Of a stretch of 64,000 nucleotides of DNA, positions 45,063-54,663 are shown piece by piece. Location of the stretch: assembly GCF_003670295.1 (NCBI RefSeq), contig NZ_QXJG01000007.1:16677-80676 (forward strand). Reading direction: 5' to 3'. The notes beneath the pieces are model-generated. The model made no database searches. It saw nothing but the letters and a program-made list of their open reading frames with translations, and was not told where the DNA came from. The DNA comes from Helicobacter burdigaliensis (GTDB taxonomy: Bacteria; Campylobacterota; Campylobacteria; Campylobacterales; Helicobacteraceae). Position numbers and translations under genes: made by a program. The stretch's first letter is position 1. Each line of letters opens with the position of its first letter.

Positions 45063-46979
45063 CTAAAATTTTAAAAAAAAGCTTTTGGATTTGTAGGGAT
45101 AGTTATCAAACTTCAACACATCCACATTGCCTTGTGTGCGAGAATCTTTAGTGATTAAATCTTCATAGTTGAAAAATTTTAAATCATTCTTTTCTAGTGT
45201 AAAGCGTGTTTTGATTTGATTTTCGGCTAAAGTTTGAGAAAAAGTGCCTGTAAATTTTGTATTTTTAAAGCTCATTTTAGAGCTTTTTTCTATGGCTTTA
45301 AGAAGTGGATTATTTAGCATTAGTTCTTTACTGGAAAATAAGATTTCTTCAAGTCCATTGTATTTTGTGAAAGTAAAATCCCCAACACCTTTAAAAAAGT
45401 GCGGATAATTGAAGATTTTATAAATTTCAGAAGTGGAAATGTTAGAAAGGTTAAAAAATAGTCGGTCATTCATATTCAATATTGTTGTTTCTATATTTTG
45501 GTTATTTTGTGTAATTTCTCCTTTTAAAAACAGATTAGATTGACTAAGACTTCCTTGCAAATTGAGCTCCCCACTTGGCAGACTTTTATTGTTAAAAGAA
45601 ATGTTTTGCAATTTTGGAATTTGCAATGAGATGGGGGCTTTTATATCGCTTAGCAAAGAATAAGAGGCATTTTGTATCTTTAAATTTAAAAGATTAGAGT
45701 TAAAATCTAAATTTAAAATTCCACTTCCTTCTGCTAATTCAAGGCTTGAGTAGAGTTTAAAAGTGGTATGTGGGAATCCTAACTGTGTTTTTTCTTCTAT
45801 GAGTGGGCTGTTGATAAAAAGATCTTTAGAAACTAAAAGTGCAGTTCCTGAAATTCCTTTGTTAAAATCTCTAAGATTGAGATTGACATTAAAAATCCCT
45901 TCAAGATAGGGTTTTTCTCCAAAGAACATAAAGAGATCTTTTGCTTGTAGATTGTTTGAGTGCATTTGGAGAGTTTTTGGATAGAAATTGTCTAAATTAA
46001 GTGTATAGTTAAATTTAGATTCTTGCAAGCTTAAATCCCCTGTTGTTAGCATATTGTTTAAATCCCCTTTTAATAAGCCTTTGATAGCAAATTTACCTTG
46101 AATGGGGATTTTGATAAATGCAGAGAGTGGGGCAAGGCTTGAAAGATTTGCATTGTAATTTGTATCTGTTGTGAATGTTTTAATTTGCGTGTTGCCTTGA
46201 GTTTTGATTTCCCCTAAATTAGAATAAAAATTTAATTGATGTTTTAAGAGATTATTTTCAAGATTAAGCGTTAAATCTGCCATAAAGTTTGTGGTAGGAA
46301 TTTTTAGGTTAAACTCTTCTAAAAAGGTTTGGCTAATCGCATAACCTCCTTGTAAATTTACATTTATATCGCCTTTGGGTATGTGATTTATCCATTGGAT
46401 CTTAGAATGAATGTCTAAAAGCCCTTCAGCATATTTTTTCTCTTTTAGAATCTCTAATGCAGTAGAAAGAGGAAAATTTTTAAAATCTAAATTTAGAGTT
46501 TGTGGGGTAAGATAGGAGAAAGTCATATGCAAATCTCCACTATTTTCTAAAAATCCTCCTTGCCCTTCTAAAGAATAGTTTTGAAAATTACCTTTGATTG
46601 TTCCATTAAAAAGAAAATTATGAGGTAGATGCAAAGATTTGTTGAAGGCTTGAAAATCAAATCCTTTAGATTCTAATAAAAGATTTAAATCTAAATTTTG
46701 TGTAATGAGCGAATAATCACCCGCTAGAATTAAAGAAAGATTTTTATCCTCGCTATTAAGATGTAGATGAATCTTTGTAGGTGTGATGGAGAACTCTTCT
46801 TCTATCCATTTTATAGAAGTTTTTTGTTCTAAGGAATTTAGGAGATAGTTTAGTGCAATTTTATTCCCTAAAGGAGTAAAAAGAAAACCTATGCAACAAA
46901 GTAGTGCTATTAAAAGAAAAAAGATTCCCCAAGCGAATTTTAAAAAGATCCCTTTTTTCTTGTATGCAATTATCCCCAT
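45063..46979 (-). CDS. AsmA/TamB-like inner-membrane protein
   Basis: The 638-residue product has one N-terminal membrane anchor (about 13-35) and then a long run of alternating beta-strand sequence rich in Asn, Leu and Phe, with repeated NLNLxxF-like patterns. This matches the AsmA/TamB/YhdP group, whose rod-like beta grooves span the periplasm and carry phospholipids to the outer membrane. Assignment rests on architecture rather than a motif. It follows the cysteine-rich lipoprotein gene by 15 bases, so both form an operon. Confidence 0.7.
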   Translation of the reverse strand: MGIIAYKKKGIFLKFAWGIFFLLIALLCCIGFLFTPLGNKIALNYLLNSLEQKTSIKWIEEEFSITPTKIHLHLNSEDKNLSLILAGDYSLITQNLDLNLLLESKGFDFQAFNKSLHLPHNFLFNGTIKGNFQNYSLEGQGGFLENSGDLHMTFSYLTPQTLNLDFKNFPLSTALEILKEKKYAEGLLDIHSKIQWINHIPKGDINVNLQGGYAISQTFLEEFNLKIPTTNFMADLTLNLENNLLKHQLNFYSNLGEIKTQGNTQIKTFTTDTNYNANLSSLAPLSAFIKIPIQGKFAIKGLLKGDLNNMLTTGDLSLQESKFNYTLNLDNFYPKTLQMHSNNLQAKDLFMFFGEKPYLEGIFNVNLNLRDFNKGISGTALLVSKDLFINSPLIEEKTQLGFPHTTFKLYSSLELAEGSGILNLDFNSNLLNLKIQNASYSLLSDIKAPISLQIPKLQNISFNNKSLPSGELNLQGSLSQSNLFLKGEITQNNQNIETTILNMNDRLFFNLSNISTSEIYKIFNYPHFFKGVGDFTFTKYNGLEEILFSSKELMLNNPLLKAIEKSSKMSFKNTKFTGTFSQTLAENQIKTRFTLEKNDLKFFNYEDLITKDSRTQGNVDVLKFDNYPYKSKSFFLKF

Positions 46980-46994
46980 ATCAATTGCCTCAAT

Positions 46995-47294
46995 TTATTT
47001 TTTGGTGCAACGGAGCTTACATTGCTCAGCAGCAGAAGTGCCTTTACCATATTGAAGATTGCAATCTTGCAAACAGCCTTTTACTTTGATAGCCTCGCAC
47101 ATACCGCGTGCTTTTTCACATTCATCTAAACAAACACGCCTACTTTTGCCTTGTTTTGCACATTTATTGAGGCAGATTCTTTTAGCTTCATCGCAGTTGG
47201 AGCTTCCATATACTAAATTGTTATCATTGTTGCTAGAGCAACCACTAAAACTTAAAATTCCGATACTAATGATTAATAAAACAATCTTTTTCAT
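46995..47294 (-). CDS. cysteine-rich lipoprotein with four CX3C motifs
   Basis: The 99-residue product has a lipobox (LSFSGC) after a hydrophobic signal, so Cys19 should be lipidated. The mature part has ten more cysteines, eight of them in four CX3C pairs (CLNKC, CLDEC, CLQDC, CKLRC). Twin CX3C motifs usually give helical hairpins stapled by disulfides. It would sit in the periplasm, next to the AsmA-like protein encoded 15 bases downstream. No known family recognised. Confidence 0.8.
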   Translation of the reverse strand: MKKIVLLIISIGILSFSGCSSNNDNNLVYGSSNCDEAKRICLNKCAKQGKSRRVCLDECEKARGMCEAIKVKGCLQDCNLQYGKGTSAAEQCKLRCTKK

Positions 47295-47429
47295 AAAAAA
47301 AGTTTATAAAAAAAAAGTTAAAAAAAGCTTTAATGTCTAGTAAAATAATGCTTATTTAAAGCTATGTAGAGTAAAATTACCAAATTTAAATTGAATAAAG
47401 CTGTTTTTAAGTAAAAGAGGACAAAAAGT

Positions 47430-50192
47430 ATGGACTACAAAGAAACTTTAATATTGCCTAATACAAGTTTTCCTATGCGTGGGAACTTACCAGCAAATGA
47501 GCCAAAAACTTATGAAAAATGGAATAAAAGCGATCTTTATGAGAGAGTTTTGCTAAAGAGAAAAGATGCGACAAAAAGATTTTGTTTGCATGATGGACCT
47601 CCTTATGCTAATGGGAATTTGCATATAGGACATGCCTTAAATAAAATCCTTAAAGATATAATTATAAAATACCATTATTTTCAAGGGGAGAAAATTAATT
47701 ATACGCCCGGTTGGGATTGTCATGGATTGCCCATAGAGCAACAAGTAGAGAAAAAGATTGGTAAAGAAAAAAAGGAAACTTTGCCAAAGACAAAAATTAG
47801 AGAGTTATGCAGAAAGCATGCACAAGAGTTTGTGGAGATTCAAAAAAAAGAGTTTTTAGAGCTTGGAATTTTGGGGGATTTTGAGAAGCCTTATAAAACT
47901 ATGGAATTTGCTTTTGAGGCTGAAATCTACAAAGCTTTATGTGAAATTGCCAAAAAAGGACTTTTAAAAGAGCGTAGTAAGCCTGTTTATTGGAGTTGGG
48001 CTTGTCAGACTGCACTTGCAGAAGCAGAGGTAGAATATGAAGAGAAAGAAAGCGATTCTATTTATGTAGGTTTTCCTTTGCAAGAAGATGCTCTAAAAGT
48101 GTTAGGTGTAGAAGGGGAAGTAGTTTGTGTGATTTGGACGACCACTCCTTGGACTTTACCAGCAAATAGTGGAATTGCTCTCCATCCTAGCGAGGATTAT
48201 GCACTTACAAAAGATGGCAAAATAGTTTTAGCCTCACAAGTTGAAAAGCTTCAAACTTTAGGAATCGTAGAACAAGAAATTTTAAAAACTTTCAAAGCTG
48301 CTCTTTTGGAGAATACCTATGCAATCAATCCTTTAAATGGTAGAGATTCTAAAATTATCTTAGGAGATCATGTAGGGGTGGGCGATGGAAGTGGATGTGT
48401 GCATACAGCACCAGGACATGGGGAAGATGACTATTTTGTAGGATTAAAATATGATTTGCCACTTCTAATGCCAGTAGATGATTATGGAAGATATGATGAT
48501 ACATTGATTAAAGAAGGATTATTTTATAGCCCTGATGAGTTTGTAGGGCAGTTTGTTTTTGATACACACAAAAGGATTTTTGAGCTTTTAGGTAGCCATC
48601 TTTTGCATCATAGTAAAATTAAACATTCCTATCCGCATTGTTGGCGATCCCATGAACCTATTATTTTTAGGGCTACACAACAATGGTTTATTATGATGGA
48701 TGAGCCTTATACAAAAGAGGGCAAAACCTTAAGAGAAGTTGCACTAAGCGAGATTGATAATACAAGATTTTATCCAGAACATGGAAGAAGAAGAATAAGA
48801 TCTATGATTGAAAATCGTCCAGATTGGTGTATTTCAAGACAGAGAGATTGGGGAGTGCCTATTGCATTTTTTAAAAATAAACGCAGTGGAGAAGTGCTAT
48901 TAGATGAAGAAGTGCTTAATTTTGTAGCAGATATTTTTGAAAAAGAAGGTTGTGATGCGTGGTGGAGCAAGGAAGTAAAGGAGCTTTTACCTTTGAAATA
49001 CTCTAATGAAGCGGAGCATTTTGAAAAGGTGCATCATATCTTAGATGTATGGTTTGATAGTGGAAGCACTTGGAAAGCGGTTTTACAAAGTGGGAGATAT
49101 AGAAGTGGGGGCTATCCTGCTTCTATGTATTTAGAAGGTAGTGATCAGCATAGAGGGTGGTTTCATAGCTCCTTGCTTGTAAGCTGTGCAATTAATGAAA
49201 AAGCACCCTATAAAAGCATTTTAACGCATGGTTTTACAATGGATGGAAATGGTAACAAAATGAGTAAATCCAAAGGAAATGTGATTGCACCAAAAGATGT
49301 GTTAAAAGAGTTTGGAAGTGAGATTTTAAGACTTTGGGTTGCTATGAGTGATTTTCAAAATGATCAAAGAATCTCACAAGGAATTTTAAAGCAAGTGGGC
49401 GAAACTTACAGAAAAATCCGCAATACTATTAGATTTTTGCTTGCAAATGTAGAGGGTTTAGAAGCCTTAGAAGTGGAGAGTTTTAGTCAAATAGATTTGT
49501 GGATTTTAGAGCGTGCTAGAATTTGTTTTTTAAATGTGAATAAGCTATTTGGCGAATATGAGTTTTCTAAAGGCTTACAAGAACTTATCTTTTTTATCAC
49601 AACAGAGCTTAGTGGGATTTATTTAGATTTATGCAAGGATAATTTGTATTGCAATGCCAAAGGTAGTAAAGTTAGAGAGGCTAGTAGAAGTGCTATGGCA
49701 ATTATTTGTGGAAGGATTTTTGCACTTTTAGCCCCTATTTTAACTTACACGATTAATGAAGCCTTAGAGCATAATAACTCTAAAGCTCTAATGGAATGTT
49801 GTGGCACTAAGGAGGGCGATGTATTTGAGATTTTATATTTACCTATGCCACATTTTGCATCTCCTAAAGTAGATTTTGAAGCACTTTTAGATCTTAGAAG
49901 TGCCTTTTTAGAGCAGATTGATGTTCTTAAAAAAGAGGGCAAGATTAAATCTACATTAGAAGTGGATTTACAAATACCACAAGATAAGCAAGATTTTGAG
50001 GAGCTTAACTTGTGGCTTATGGTGAGTGCAATCCATACAGAATCTGTTAATGAAGTTTTGGCAACTTTTAGCATAGAGGGCAAGGAATATAAGATTTTAA
50101 AAGCAGTGGGGAAAAAATGCCCAAGATGTTGGCAATTCACTTCACAGGCTGAAGAAGAACCATGTGCTAGATGTCAAGAGGTTTTAAAATAA
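47430..50192 (+). CDS. ileS: isoleucyl-tRNA synthetase
   Basis: The 920-residue class I synthetase charges tRNA-Ile. It has the HIGH motif (GNLHIGHALNKI near residue 67), the CP1 editing domain with TTTPWTLPAN, GSDQHRGWFHSS, the KMSKS loop (NKMSKSKGN near 609) and a C-terminal zinc site CPRCWQF ... CARC. Length is standard for the bacterial type. The 135 bases upstream are A/T-rich with no clear control element. Confidence 0.97.
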   Translation: MDYKETLILPNTSFPMRGNLPANEPKTYEKWNKSDLYERVLLKRKDATKRFCLHDGPPYANGNLHIGHALNKILKDIIIKYHYFQGEKINYTPGWDCHGLPIEQQVEKKIGKEKKETLPKTKIRELCRKHAQEFVEIQKKEFLELGILGDFEKPYKTMEFAFEAEIYKALCEIAKKGLLKERSKPVYWSWACQTALAEAEVEYEEKESDSIYVGFPLQEDALKVLGVEGEVVCVIWTTTPWTLPANSGIALHPSEDYALTKDGKIVLASQVEKLQTLGIVEQEILKTFKAALLENTYAINPLNGRDSKIILGDHVGVGDGSGCVHTAPGHGEDDYFVGLKYDLPLLMPVDDYGRYDDTLIKEGLFYSPDEFVGQFVFDTHKRIFELLGSHLLHHSKIKHSYPHCWRSHEPIIFRATQQWFIMMDEPYTKEGKTLREVALSEIDNTRFYPEHGRRRIRSMIENRPDWCISRQRDWGVPIAFFKNKRSGEVLLDEEVLNFVADIFEKEGCDAWWSKEVKELLPLKYSNEAEHFEKVHHILDVWFDSGSTWKAVLQSGRYRSGGYPASMYLEGSDQHRGWFHSSLLVSCAINEKAPYKSILTHGFTMDGNGNKMSKSKGNVIAPKDVLKEFGSEILRLWVAMSDFQNDQRISQGILKQVGETYRKIRNTIRFLLANVEGLEALEVESFSQIDLWILERARICFLNVNKLFGEYEFSKGLQELIFFITTELSGIYLDLCKDNLYCNAKGSKVREASRSAMAIICGRIFALLAPILTYTINEALEHNNSKALMECCGTKEGDVFEILYLPMPHFASPKVDFEALLDLRSAFLEQIDVLKKEGKIKSTLEVDLQIPQDKQDFEELNLWLMVSAIHTESVNEVLATFSIEGKEYKILKAVGKKCPRCWQFTSQAEEEPCARCQEVLK

Positions 50193-50202
50193 GCGAGATA
50201 CT

Positions 50203-50331
50203 ATGGGAGATTTTTTTGATTTAACTAAGCCTGTTGGCTTAGATGAAACTTGGGTAAGTATTTTTGTTGTTACTTTTTTGATAGCTTTTTTATATTTTTT
50301 ACTCAAAATAAGGATAAAAAATAAAACATAA
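50203..50331 (+). CDS. small single-pass membrane protein between ileS and ccoN
   Basis: An ATG at 50203 opens a 42-codon frame. The product has a polar start (MGDFFDLTKPVGLDETW), one 18-residue hydrophobic helix and a basic end KIRIKNKT, giving a positive-inside single-pass topology. The ribosome binding site is weak. It lies 10 bases after ileS. Whether it belongs to the oxidase operon is not clear, since a promoter-like TATAGT follows it. Confidence 0.42.
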   Translation: MGDFFDLTKPVGLDETWVSIFVVTFLIAFLYFLLKIRIKNKT

Positions 50332-50391
50332 TTTAAAAAAATAGTATTTGTTTATCGTTTGTTGTTTTTTTAAGCTTGTGGTTATGCTCTT

Positions 50392-50397
50392 TATAGT
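50392..50397 (+). promoter_or_regulatory. probable -10 element of the cbb3 oxidase operon
   Basis: TATAGT preceded by a T-rich region, 56 bases before ccoN. Confidence 0.4.
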
Positions 50398-50452
50398 AAA
50401 ATGCAGAGTTCTCTAAAAGAAAAGGGAAATCTTTAGTAAAGAAGGAGCGTAT

Positions 50453-51919
50453 ATGCAGGCAAATTCTGCGTTAGAGTATGATTATTCTATTGCAAAATTA
50501 TTTCTTTTTGCAACAATCGCATTTGGTATTGTTGGCTTGTTATTAGGTGTTGTGGTTGCCTTTCAAATGGCATTTCCATCACTCAATCATTTAGCAGGCG
50601 AATTTGGGACTTTTGGTAGGCTTAGACCTTTGCATACAAATGGTATCATTTATGGATTTACATTGAGTGGTATTTGGGCGGCATGGTATTATTTGGGACA
50701 AAGAACTCTTAAAATTTCTTACCATGAATATCCGTTTTTGAAATTTATTGGTTATTTACACTTTATTCTTTATATTATTTTGATGGCTTTAGCAGTGGTA
50801 AGTCTTTTTGCAGGACTTAGTCAATCTAAAGAATATTCAGAATTAATTTGGCCTTTAGACTTATTAGTAGTTGTAGTTTGGGTGCTTTGGGGAGTAAGCC
50901 TTTTTGGTTCTATGGGTGTAAGAAGAGAGCAAACAATTTATATCAGCCTTTGGTATTTTATTGCCACTTTTGTTGCAATTTCTGCACTTTATATTTTTAA
51001 CAACCTTTCTATTCCTACTTATTTAGTTTCAGGAGTGGGTTCAATTTTCCATTCTATTTCACTTTATGCAGGGACAAATGATGCAATGGTGCAATGGTGG
51101 TTTGGACACAACGCGGTTGCTTTTGTATTTACTTCAGGGATTATTGGGATTATTTATTATTTTCTACCTAAAGAATCAGGACAACCAATTTTTTCTTATA
51201 AGCTTACGCTATTCTCATTTTGGGGATTAATGTTTGTTTATATTTGGGCAGGAAGCCACCACCTTATTTATTCAACTGTGCCAGATTGGATGCAAACAAT
51301 GGGTTCTATTTTTTCAGTTGTATTAATTTTGCCTTCATGGGGAACAGCTGTAAATATGCTCCTTACTATGAAAGGACAATGGCATCAATTAAAAGAATCT
51401 CCTTTGATTAAGTTTTTAATTTTAGCATCTACTTTCTACATGCTTTCAACATTAGAAGGACCAATTCAGTCTATTAAATCCGTAAATGCTCTAGCACACT
51501 TTACAGATTGGATTGTAGGACATGTTCATGATGGTGTATTAGGTTGGGTTGGATTTACAATTATTGCTGCATGTTATCATATGACACCACGCCTCTTTAA
51601 GCGTGAGATTTATTCTAAGAAGCTTATGGATATGCAGTTTTGGATTCAAACTATTGCGATTATCCTTTATTTCTCAAGTATGTGGATTGCGGGTATTACG
51701 CAAGGTATGATGTGGAGAGGAACAGATGGATTTGAATATATTGCTTATTCCTTTATTGATACTGTAACTGTATTATTCCCATATTACACAATTAGAGCAA
51801 TTGGTGGAGCTATGTATTTATTAGGATTTATTATCTTCACTTATAATATTATTATGACCATTGTTGCAAGTAGAGAGCTTGAAAAAGAGCCAAATTATGC
51901 GACTCCAATGGCAGCGTAA
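50453..51919 (+). CDS. ccoN: cbb3-type cytochrome oxidase subunit I
   Basis: The catalytic heme-copper subunit of the high-affinity terminal oxidase. The 488-residue product has twelve predicted membrane helices and the heme/copper histidines in RPLHTNGIIYG (low-spin heme ligand), WWFGHNAVAF, GSHHLIYS (CuB) and IVGHVHDGVLGW (high-spin and low-spin hemes). GGAGCG precedes ATG 50453. First gene of ccoNOQP (H. pylori HP0144-HP0147 order). Confidence 0.97.
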   Translation: MQANSALEYDYSIAKLFLFATIAFGIVGLLLGVVVAFQMAFPSLNHLAGEFGTFGRLRPLHTNGIIYGFTLSGIWAAWYYLGQRTLKISYHEYPFLKFIGYLHFILYIILMALAVVSLFAGLSQSKEYSELIWPLDLLVVVVWVLWGVSLFGSMGVRREQTIYISLWYFIATFVAISALYIFNNLSIPTYLVSGVGSIFHSISLYAGTNDAMVQWWFGHNAVAFVFTSGIIGIIYYFLPKESGQPIFSYKLTLFSFWGLMFVYIWAGSHHLIYSTVPDWMQTMGSIFSVVLILPSWGTAVNMLLTMKGQWHQLKESPLIKFLILASTFYMLSTLEGPIQSIKSVNALAHFTDWIVGHVHDGVLGWVGFTIIAACYHMTPRLFKREIYSKKLMDMQFWIQTIAIILYFSSMWIAGITQGMMWRGTDGFEYIAYSFIDTVTVLFPYYTIRAIGGAMYLLGFIIFTYNIIMTIVASRELEKEPNYATPMAA

Positions 51920-51931
51920 AGGAGGGTTTGT

Positions 51932-52615
51932 ATGTTTCATTGGTTAGAAAGAAATCCGTTTTTCTTTACGGTAGCATTTTTATTAGTGTTTTCAATCGCA
52001 GGGCTTGTAGAAATCTTACCAGATTTTGCAAAGGCATCACGCCCTACAGAAAATCTTAAGCCTTATACACTTTTGGAAACTGCAGGAAGGCAAATTTATA
52101 TTGCTGAAGGATGTAATACTTGTCATTCACAACTCATTCGTCCTTTAAAGGCAGATACAAGTCGTTATGGTGCAAGAAGTTTAAGTGGTGAATATGCTTA
52201 TGATAGACCATTTTTGTGGGGTTCTAAAAGAACAGGACCAGACTTACATCGTGTAGGAGATGTGAGAACAACAGATTGGCATGAAGAGCATATGCTAAGT
52301 CCATCAACTGTTGTTCCAGGTTCTATTATGCCAGCTTATACGCATTTATATGAAAAGAATATAGATGTAGATACTGCTTATGCAGAAGCTTATACGCAAA
52401 AGAAAGTTTTTGGGGTGCCTTATGATACAGAAAATAATCCAAAACTAGGGGATTTAAATGCAGCTAGAGAAGAAATTTTAGCAGAGGCTAAGATTTTAGC
52501 ACAAGATATGAAAGATCCAAAAATTAAAGAAGCGTTAGAAAAAGGCGAGATTAAGCAAATTGTTGCATTGATTGCTTATTTAAATAGTTTAGGACAAAAA
52601 AGAAGGGCGAATTAA
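51932..52615 (+). CDS. ccoO: cbb3-type cytochrome oxidase subunit II, mono-heme cytochrome c
   Basis: The 227-residue subunit is anchored by one N-terminal helix (about 10-28) and exposes a heme c domain with CNTCH (EGCNTCHSQLIRP) and the distal methionine region GSIMPAY. It passes electrons from CcoP to CcoN. It begins 12 bases after ccoN. Confidence 0.96.
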   Translation: MFHWLERNPFFFTVAFLLVFSIAGLVEILPDFAKASRPTENLKPYTLLETAGRQIYIAEGCNTCHSQLIRPLKADTSRYGARSLSGEYAYDRPFLWGSKRTGPDLHRVGDVRTTDWHEEHMLSPSTVVPGSIMPAYTHLYEKNIDVDTAYAEAYTQKKVFGVPYDTENNPKLGDLNAAREEILAEAKILAQDMKDPKIKEALEKGEIKQIVALIAYLNSLGQKRRAN

Positions 52616-52617
52616 TC

Positions 52618-52833
52618 GTGGAATATGAAACTATAAGAGTATTACAGGGCTATATTTATTGGTTTTTGACAATTGTTTTGGTAGTTTTTCTTTATGGATA
52701 TATCTATCATTTGTATAAAAATCAAAAGAGTGGCAAAGTGGATTATGAAAAATATTCAAGATTGGCTTTAGATGATAATTTAAGCGATACTCTTGTAGAA
52801 GAGAGAAATACAAAAGAAAAGAAGGAGAGCTAA
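52618..52833 (+). CDS. ccoQ: cbb3-type cytochrome oxidase subunit IV
   Basis: A 71-residue single-helix protein (hydrophobic about 12-31) with charged tail, between ccoO and ccoP where CcoQ belongs. It starts at GTG 52618, two bases after ccoO. CcoQ stabilises the complex. Confidence 0.88.
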   Translation: MEYETIRVLQGYIYWFLTIVLVVFLYGYIYHLYKNQKSGKVDYEKYSRLALDDNLSDTLVEERNTKEKKES

Positions 52834-52834
52834 A

Positions 52835-53731
52835 ATGGAATGGTTAAACTTAAGTGATAGCGTTAATCAGATTGCATTGATTGGTGCTGTTGCTATTTTG
52901 GCTTTGACTATCTTTGTGGTAGGTAACTATATTAAAAAAATGAAAGATAGCAAAGCAGAGGGTGAGCTGACAGAAGAAGAGTGGGATGGTATTAGAGAAT
53001 TTAAAAATAATATCCCTGTTGGTTGGGGAGTAACCTATTTAGTGTTAATTGTTTGGGCATTATGGTATTGGTTTGTGGGTTATCCTCTAAATTCTTATTC
53101 ACAAATTGGTGAATATAATGAAGATATTAAGGCTCAAAATGCAAGATTTGAAAGCAAATGGGCTAATATTGATGAAGATACTTTGGTAAAAATGGGACAA
53201 AATATCTTTTTAGTGCAATGTTCGCAATGCCATGGTATTACTGCTGAAGGAAATAATGGAATTGCAGGGAGAGCTATTGCTGCAAATCTAGTAGAATGGG
53301 GCAAAGAAGAGGGTATTATCAATACTATTAATAATGGCAGTAAAGGTTTAGGTTACATGCTAGGGGATATGTTGCCTATTTCTGAAGTGGCTCCAGGTGT
53401 GCTTGATAATGAAGAGGATAAAAAAGCAGTAGCTGCTTATGTAATGGGCGAATTATCCGCTGTTAAAAAGACTAAATATCCTGAATTAGTAAGCAAAGGT
53501 AAAGAGCTTTACACTGCTGCAACTTGTAATGCTTGTCATGGAGAAGATGGCACAGGTATGGGCGGAATGGCGCCAGATTTAACAAAATATGGAACTCCAG
53601 ATTTTGTCGTAGAAGTGTTGGAAAAAGGGAAAAAAGGACATATTGGAACAATGCCTTCTTTCAAACATCAAATGCTAACAGATACACAAAAGAAAGCTTT
53701 AGCACATTTTATTTATTCTAATGAAAATTAA
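52835..53731 (+). CDS. ccoP: cbb3-type cytochrome oxidase subunit III, di-heme cytochrome c
   Basis: The 298-residue subunit has two N-terminal membrane helices and two heme c sites, CSQCHG (middle) and CNACHG (C-terminal), each followed by a methionine ligand region. It accepts electrons from the periplasmic cytochrome c. One base separates it from ccoQ. Confidence 0.96.
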   Translation: MEWLNLSDSVNQIALIGAVAILALTIFVVGNYIKKMKDSKAEGELTEEEWDGIREFKNNIPVGWGVTYLVLIVWALWYWFVGYPLNSYSQIGEYNEDIKAQNARFESKWANIDEDTLVKMGQNIFLVQCSQCHGITAEGNNGIAGRAIAANLVEWGKEEGIINTINNGSKGLGYMLGDMLPISEVAPGVLDNEEDKKAVAAYVMGELSAVKKTKYPELVSKGKELYTAATCNACHGEDGTGMGGMAPDLTKYGTPDFVVEVLEKGKKGHIGTMPSFKHQMLTDTQKKALAHFIYSNEN

Positions 53732-53746
53732 GGGAGGTTTGTATCT

Positions 53747-53962
53747 ATGAATGGTTTATTTGGTTTAAATGGACTTGGAGGTTACATTGTAGCAGTTGTC
53801 TTACTGCTTTGCGTTGTGTTTGGGTTGGGTTATAAAGCAGTTGTTACACAACAATCACAAGCACTCAATCCTTATGTGATTGAAGATATTAATAATATTA
53901 AAAAAATAAGCGTAGAAAATAAAAAGCATTTTCAAGATGCAAAAGCTTCCAATAAGGAGTAG
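53747..53962 (+). CDS. DUF4006-like small membrane protein
   Basis: A 71-residue protein with one hydrophobic helix (about 9-31) and a soluble tail (QSQALNPYVIEDINNIKK). It directly follows ccoP, where H. pylori has HP0148 of the DUF4006 group. Likely an assembly or stability factor of the oxidase, inferred from position. Confidence 0.8.
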   Translation: MNGLFGLNGLGGYIVAVVLLLCVVFGLGYKAVVTQQSQALNPYVIEDINNIKKISVENKKHFQDAKASNKE

Positions 53963-53965
53963 TTT

Positions 53966-54076
53966 ATGATTAAATATAGTGGCTTAGAAAAAATACTTTT
54001 TATTGCAAATGTTGTGATTGCAATTGTTTCCATTGCGGTTGTTTTTATTCCTGATATGCTTTTATATTTGGGCTAA
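53966..54076 (+). CDS. very small membrane protein in the cbb3 operon
   Basis: A 36-codon ORF with AAGGAG seven bases before ATG 53966. The product is almost one hydrophobic helix (LFIANVVIAIVSIAVVFI) after a short polar start. Its stop shares one base with the next ATG (TAATG), which supports real translation. Function unknown. Confidence 0.65.
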   Translation: MIKYSGLEKILFIANVVIAIVSIAVVFIPDMLLYLG

Positions 54077-54663
54077 TGAGGAGTTTTAAAATCATTATAG
54101 GGATTTTATCCCTATGGATTTTTAGTATAAGTTTAAATGCAAAACCTTATATTTTAGAGAATAAGGGAATGCTTATAGAAAAAACAATAGCTTTTATGCA
54201 AACACTTTCCTTGGAAGTTTATGAAAAAACAGGGGTAAGTATGTATGTTGTTGCTCTTGAGGATTTAGAAGATAAAAGTCTTCAAGAGAAAGAACAAGTC
54301 TATATTAAGACATTACAAGAGCCTTATGTGTTGTTATTTTTTGTAAAAAATGACAAAAAGATTGATATAGTAACTTCCAAAGATGCAGAAAAGATGTTTG
54401 ATAAACGCGAAGTTTATTGGGATTATATTGTGCCTTTAATCCCCTTAAAAGATGAAGAGCTAACACAACAAAATATTTCCGCTTTTTTATTAAATGGTTT
54501 TGTAGATATTGCAGATAGGATAGCAGAATTTCATAAAGTGGAATTAGAACACAGCTTTCCAAAACAAAATAAAGGTGTGCAAATAGCGACAAGAACGGCA
54601 CTTTATGTGATGATGTTTGTATTGCTTGTGTTGTTTTTGTTTGTATATCTAAGGAGAAAATGA
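54076..54663 (+). CDS. TPM-domain-like membrane-anchored protein
   Basis: The 195-residue product has a signal peptide (cut near LNAKP), a periplasmic domain with the pattern YVLLFFVKNDKKIDIVTSKD of TPM/YgcG-like proteins, and a C-terminal membrane helix with a basic end VYLRRK. H. pylori has a comparable gene (HP0150 region) at this place. Probably helps oxidase maturation or membrane quality control. It overlaps the FixH-like gene by 4 bases. Confidence 0.7.
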   Translation: MRSFKIIIGILSLWIFSISLNAKPYILENKGMLIEKTIAFMQTLSLEVYEKTGVSMYVVALEDLEDKSLQEKEQVYIKTLQEPYVLLFFVKNDKKIDIVTSKDAEKMFDKREVYWDYIVPLIPLKDEELTQQNISAFLLNGFVDIADRIAEFHKVELEHSFPKQNKGVQIATRTALYVMMFVLLVLFLFVYLRRK

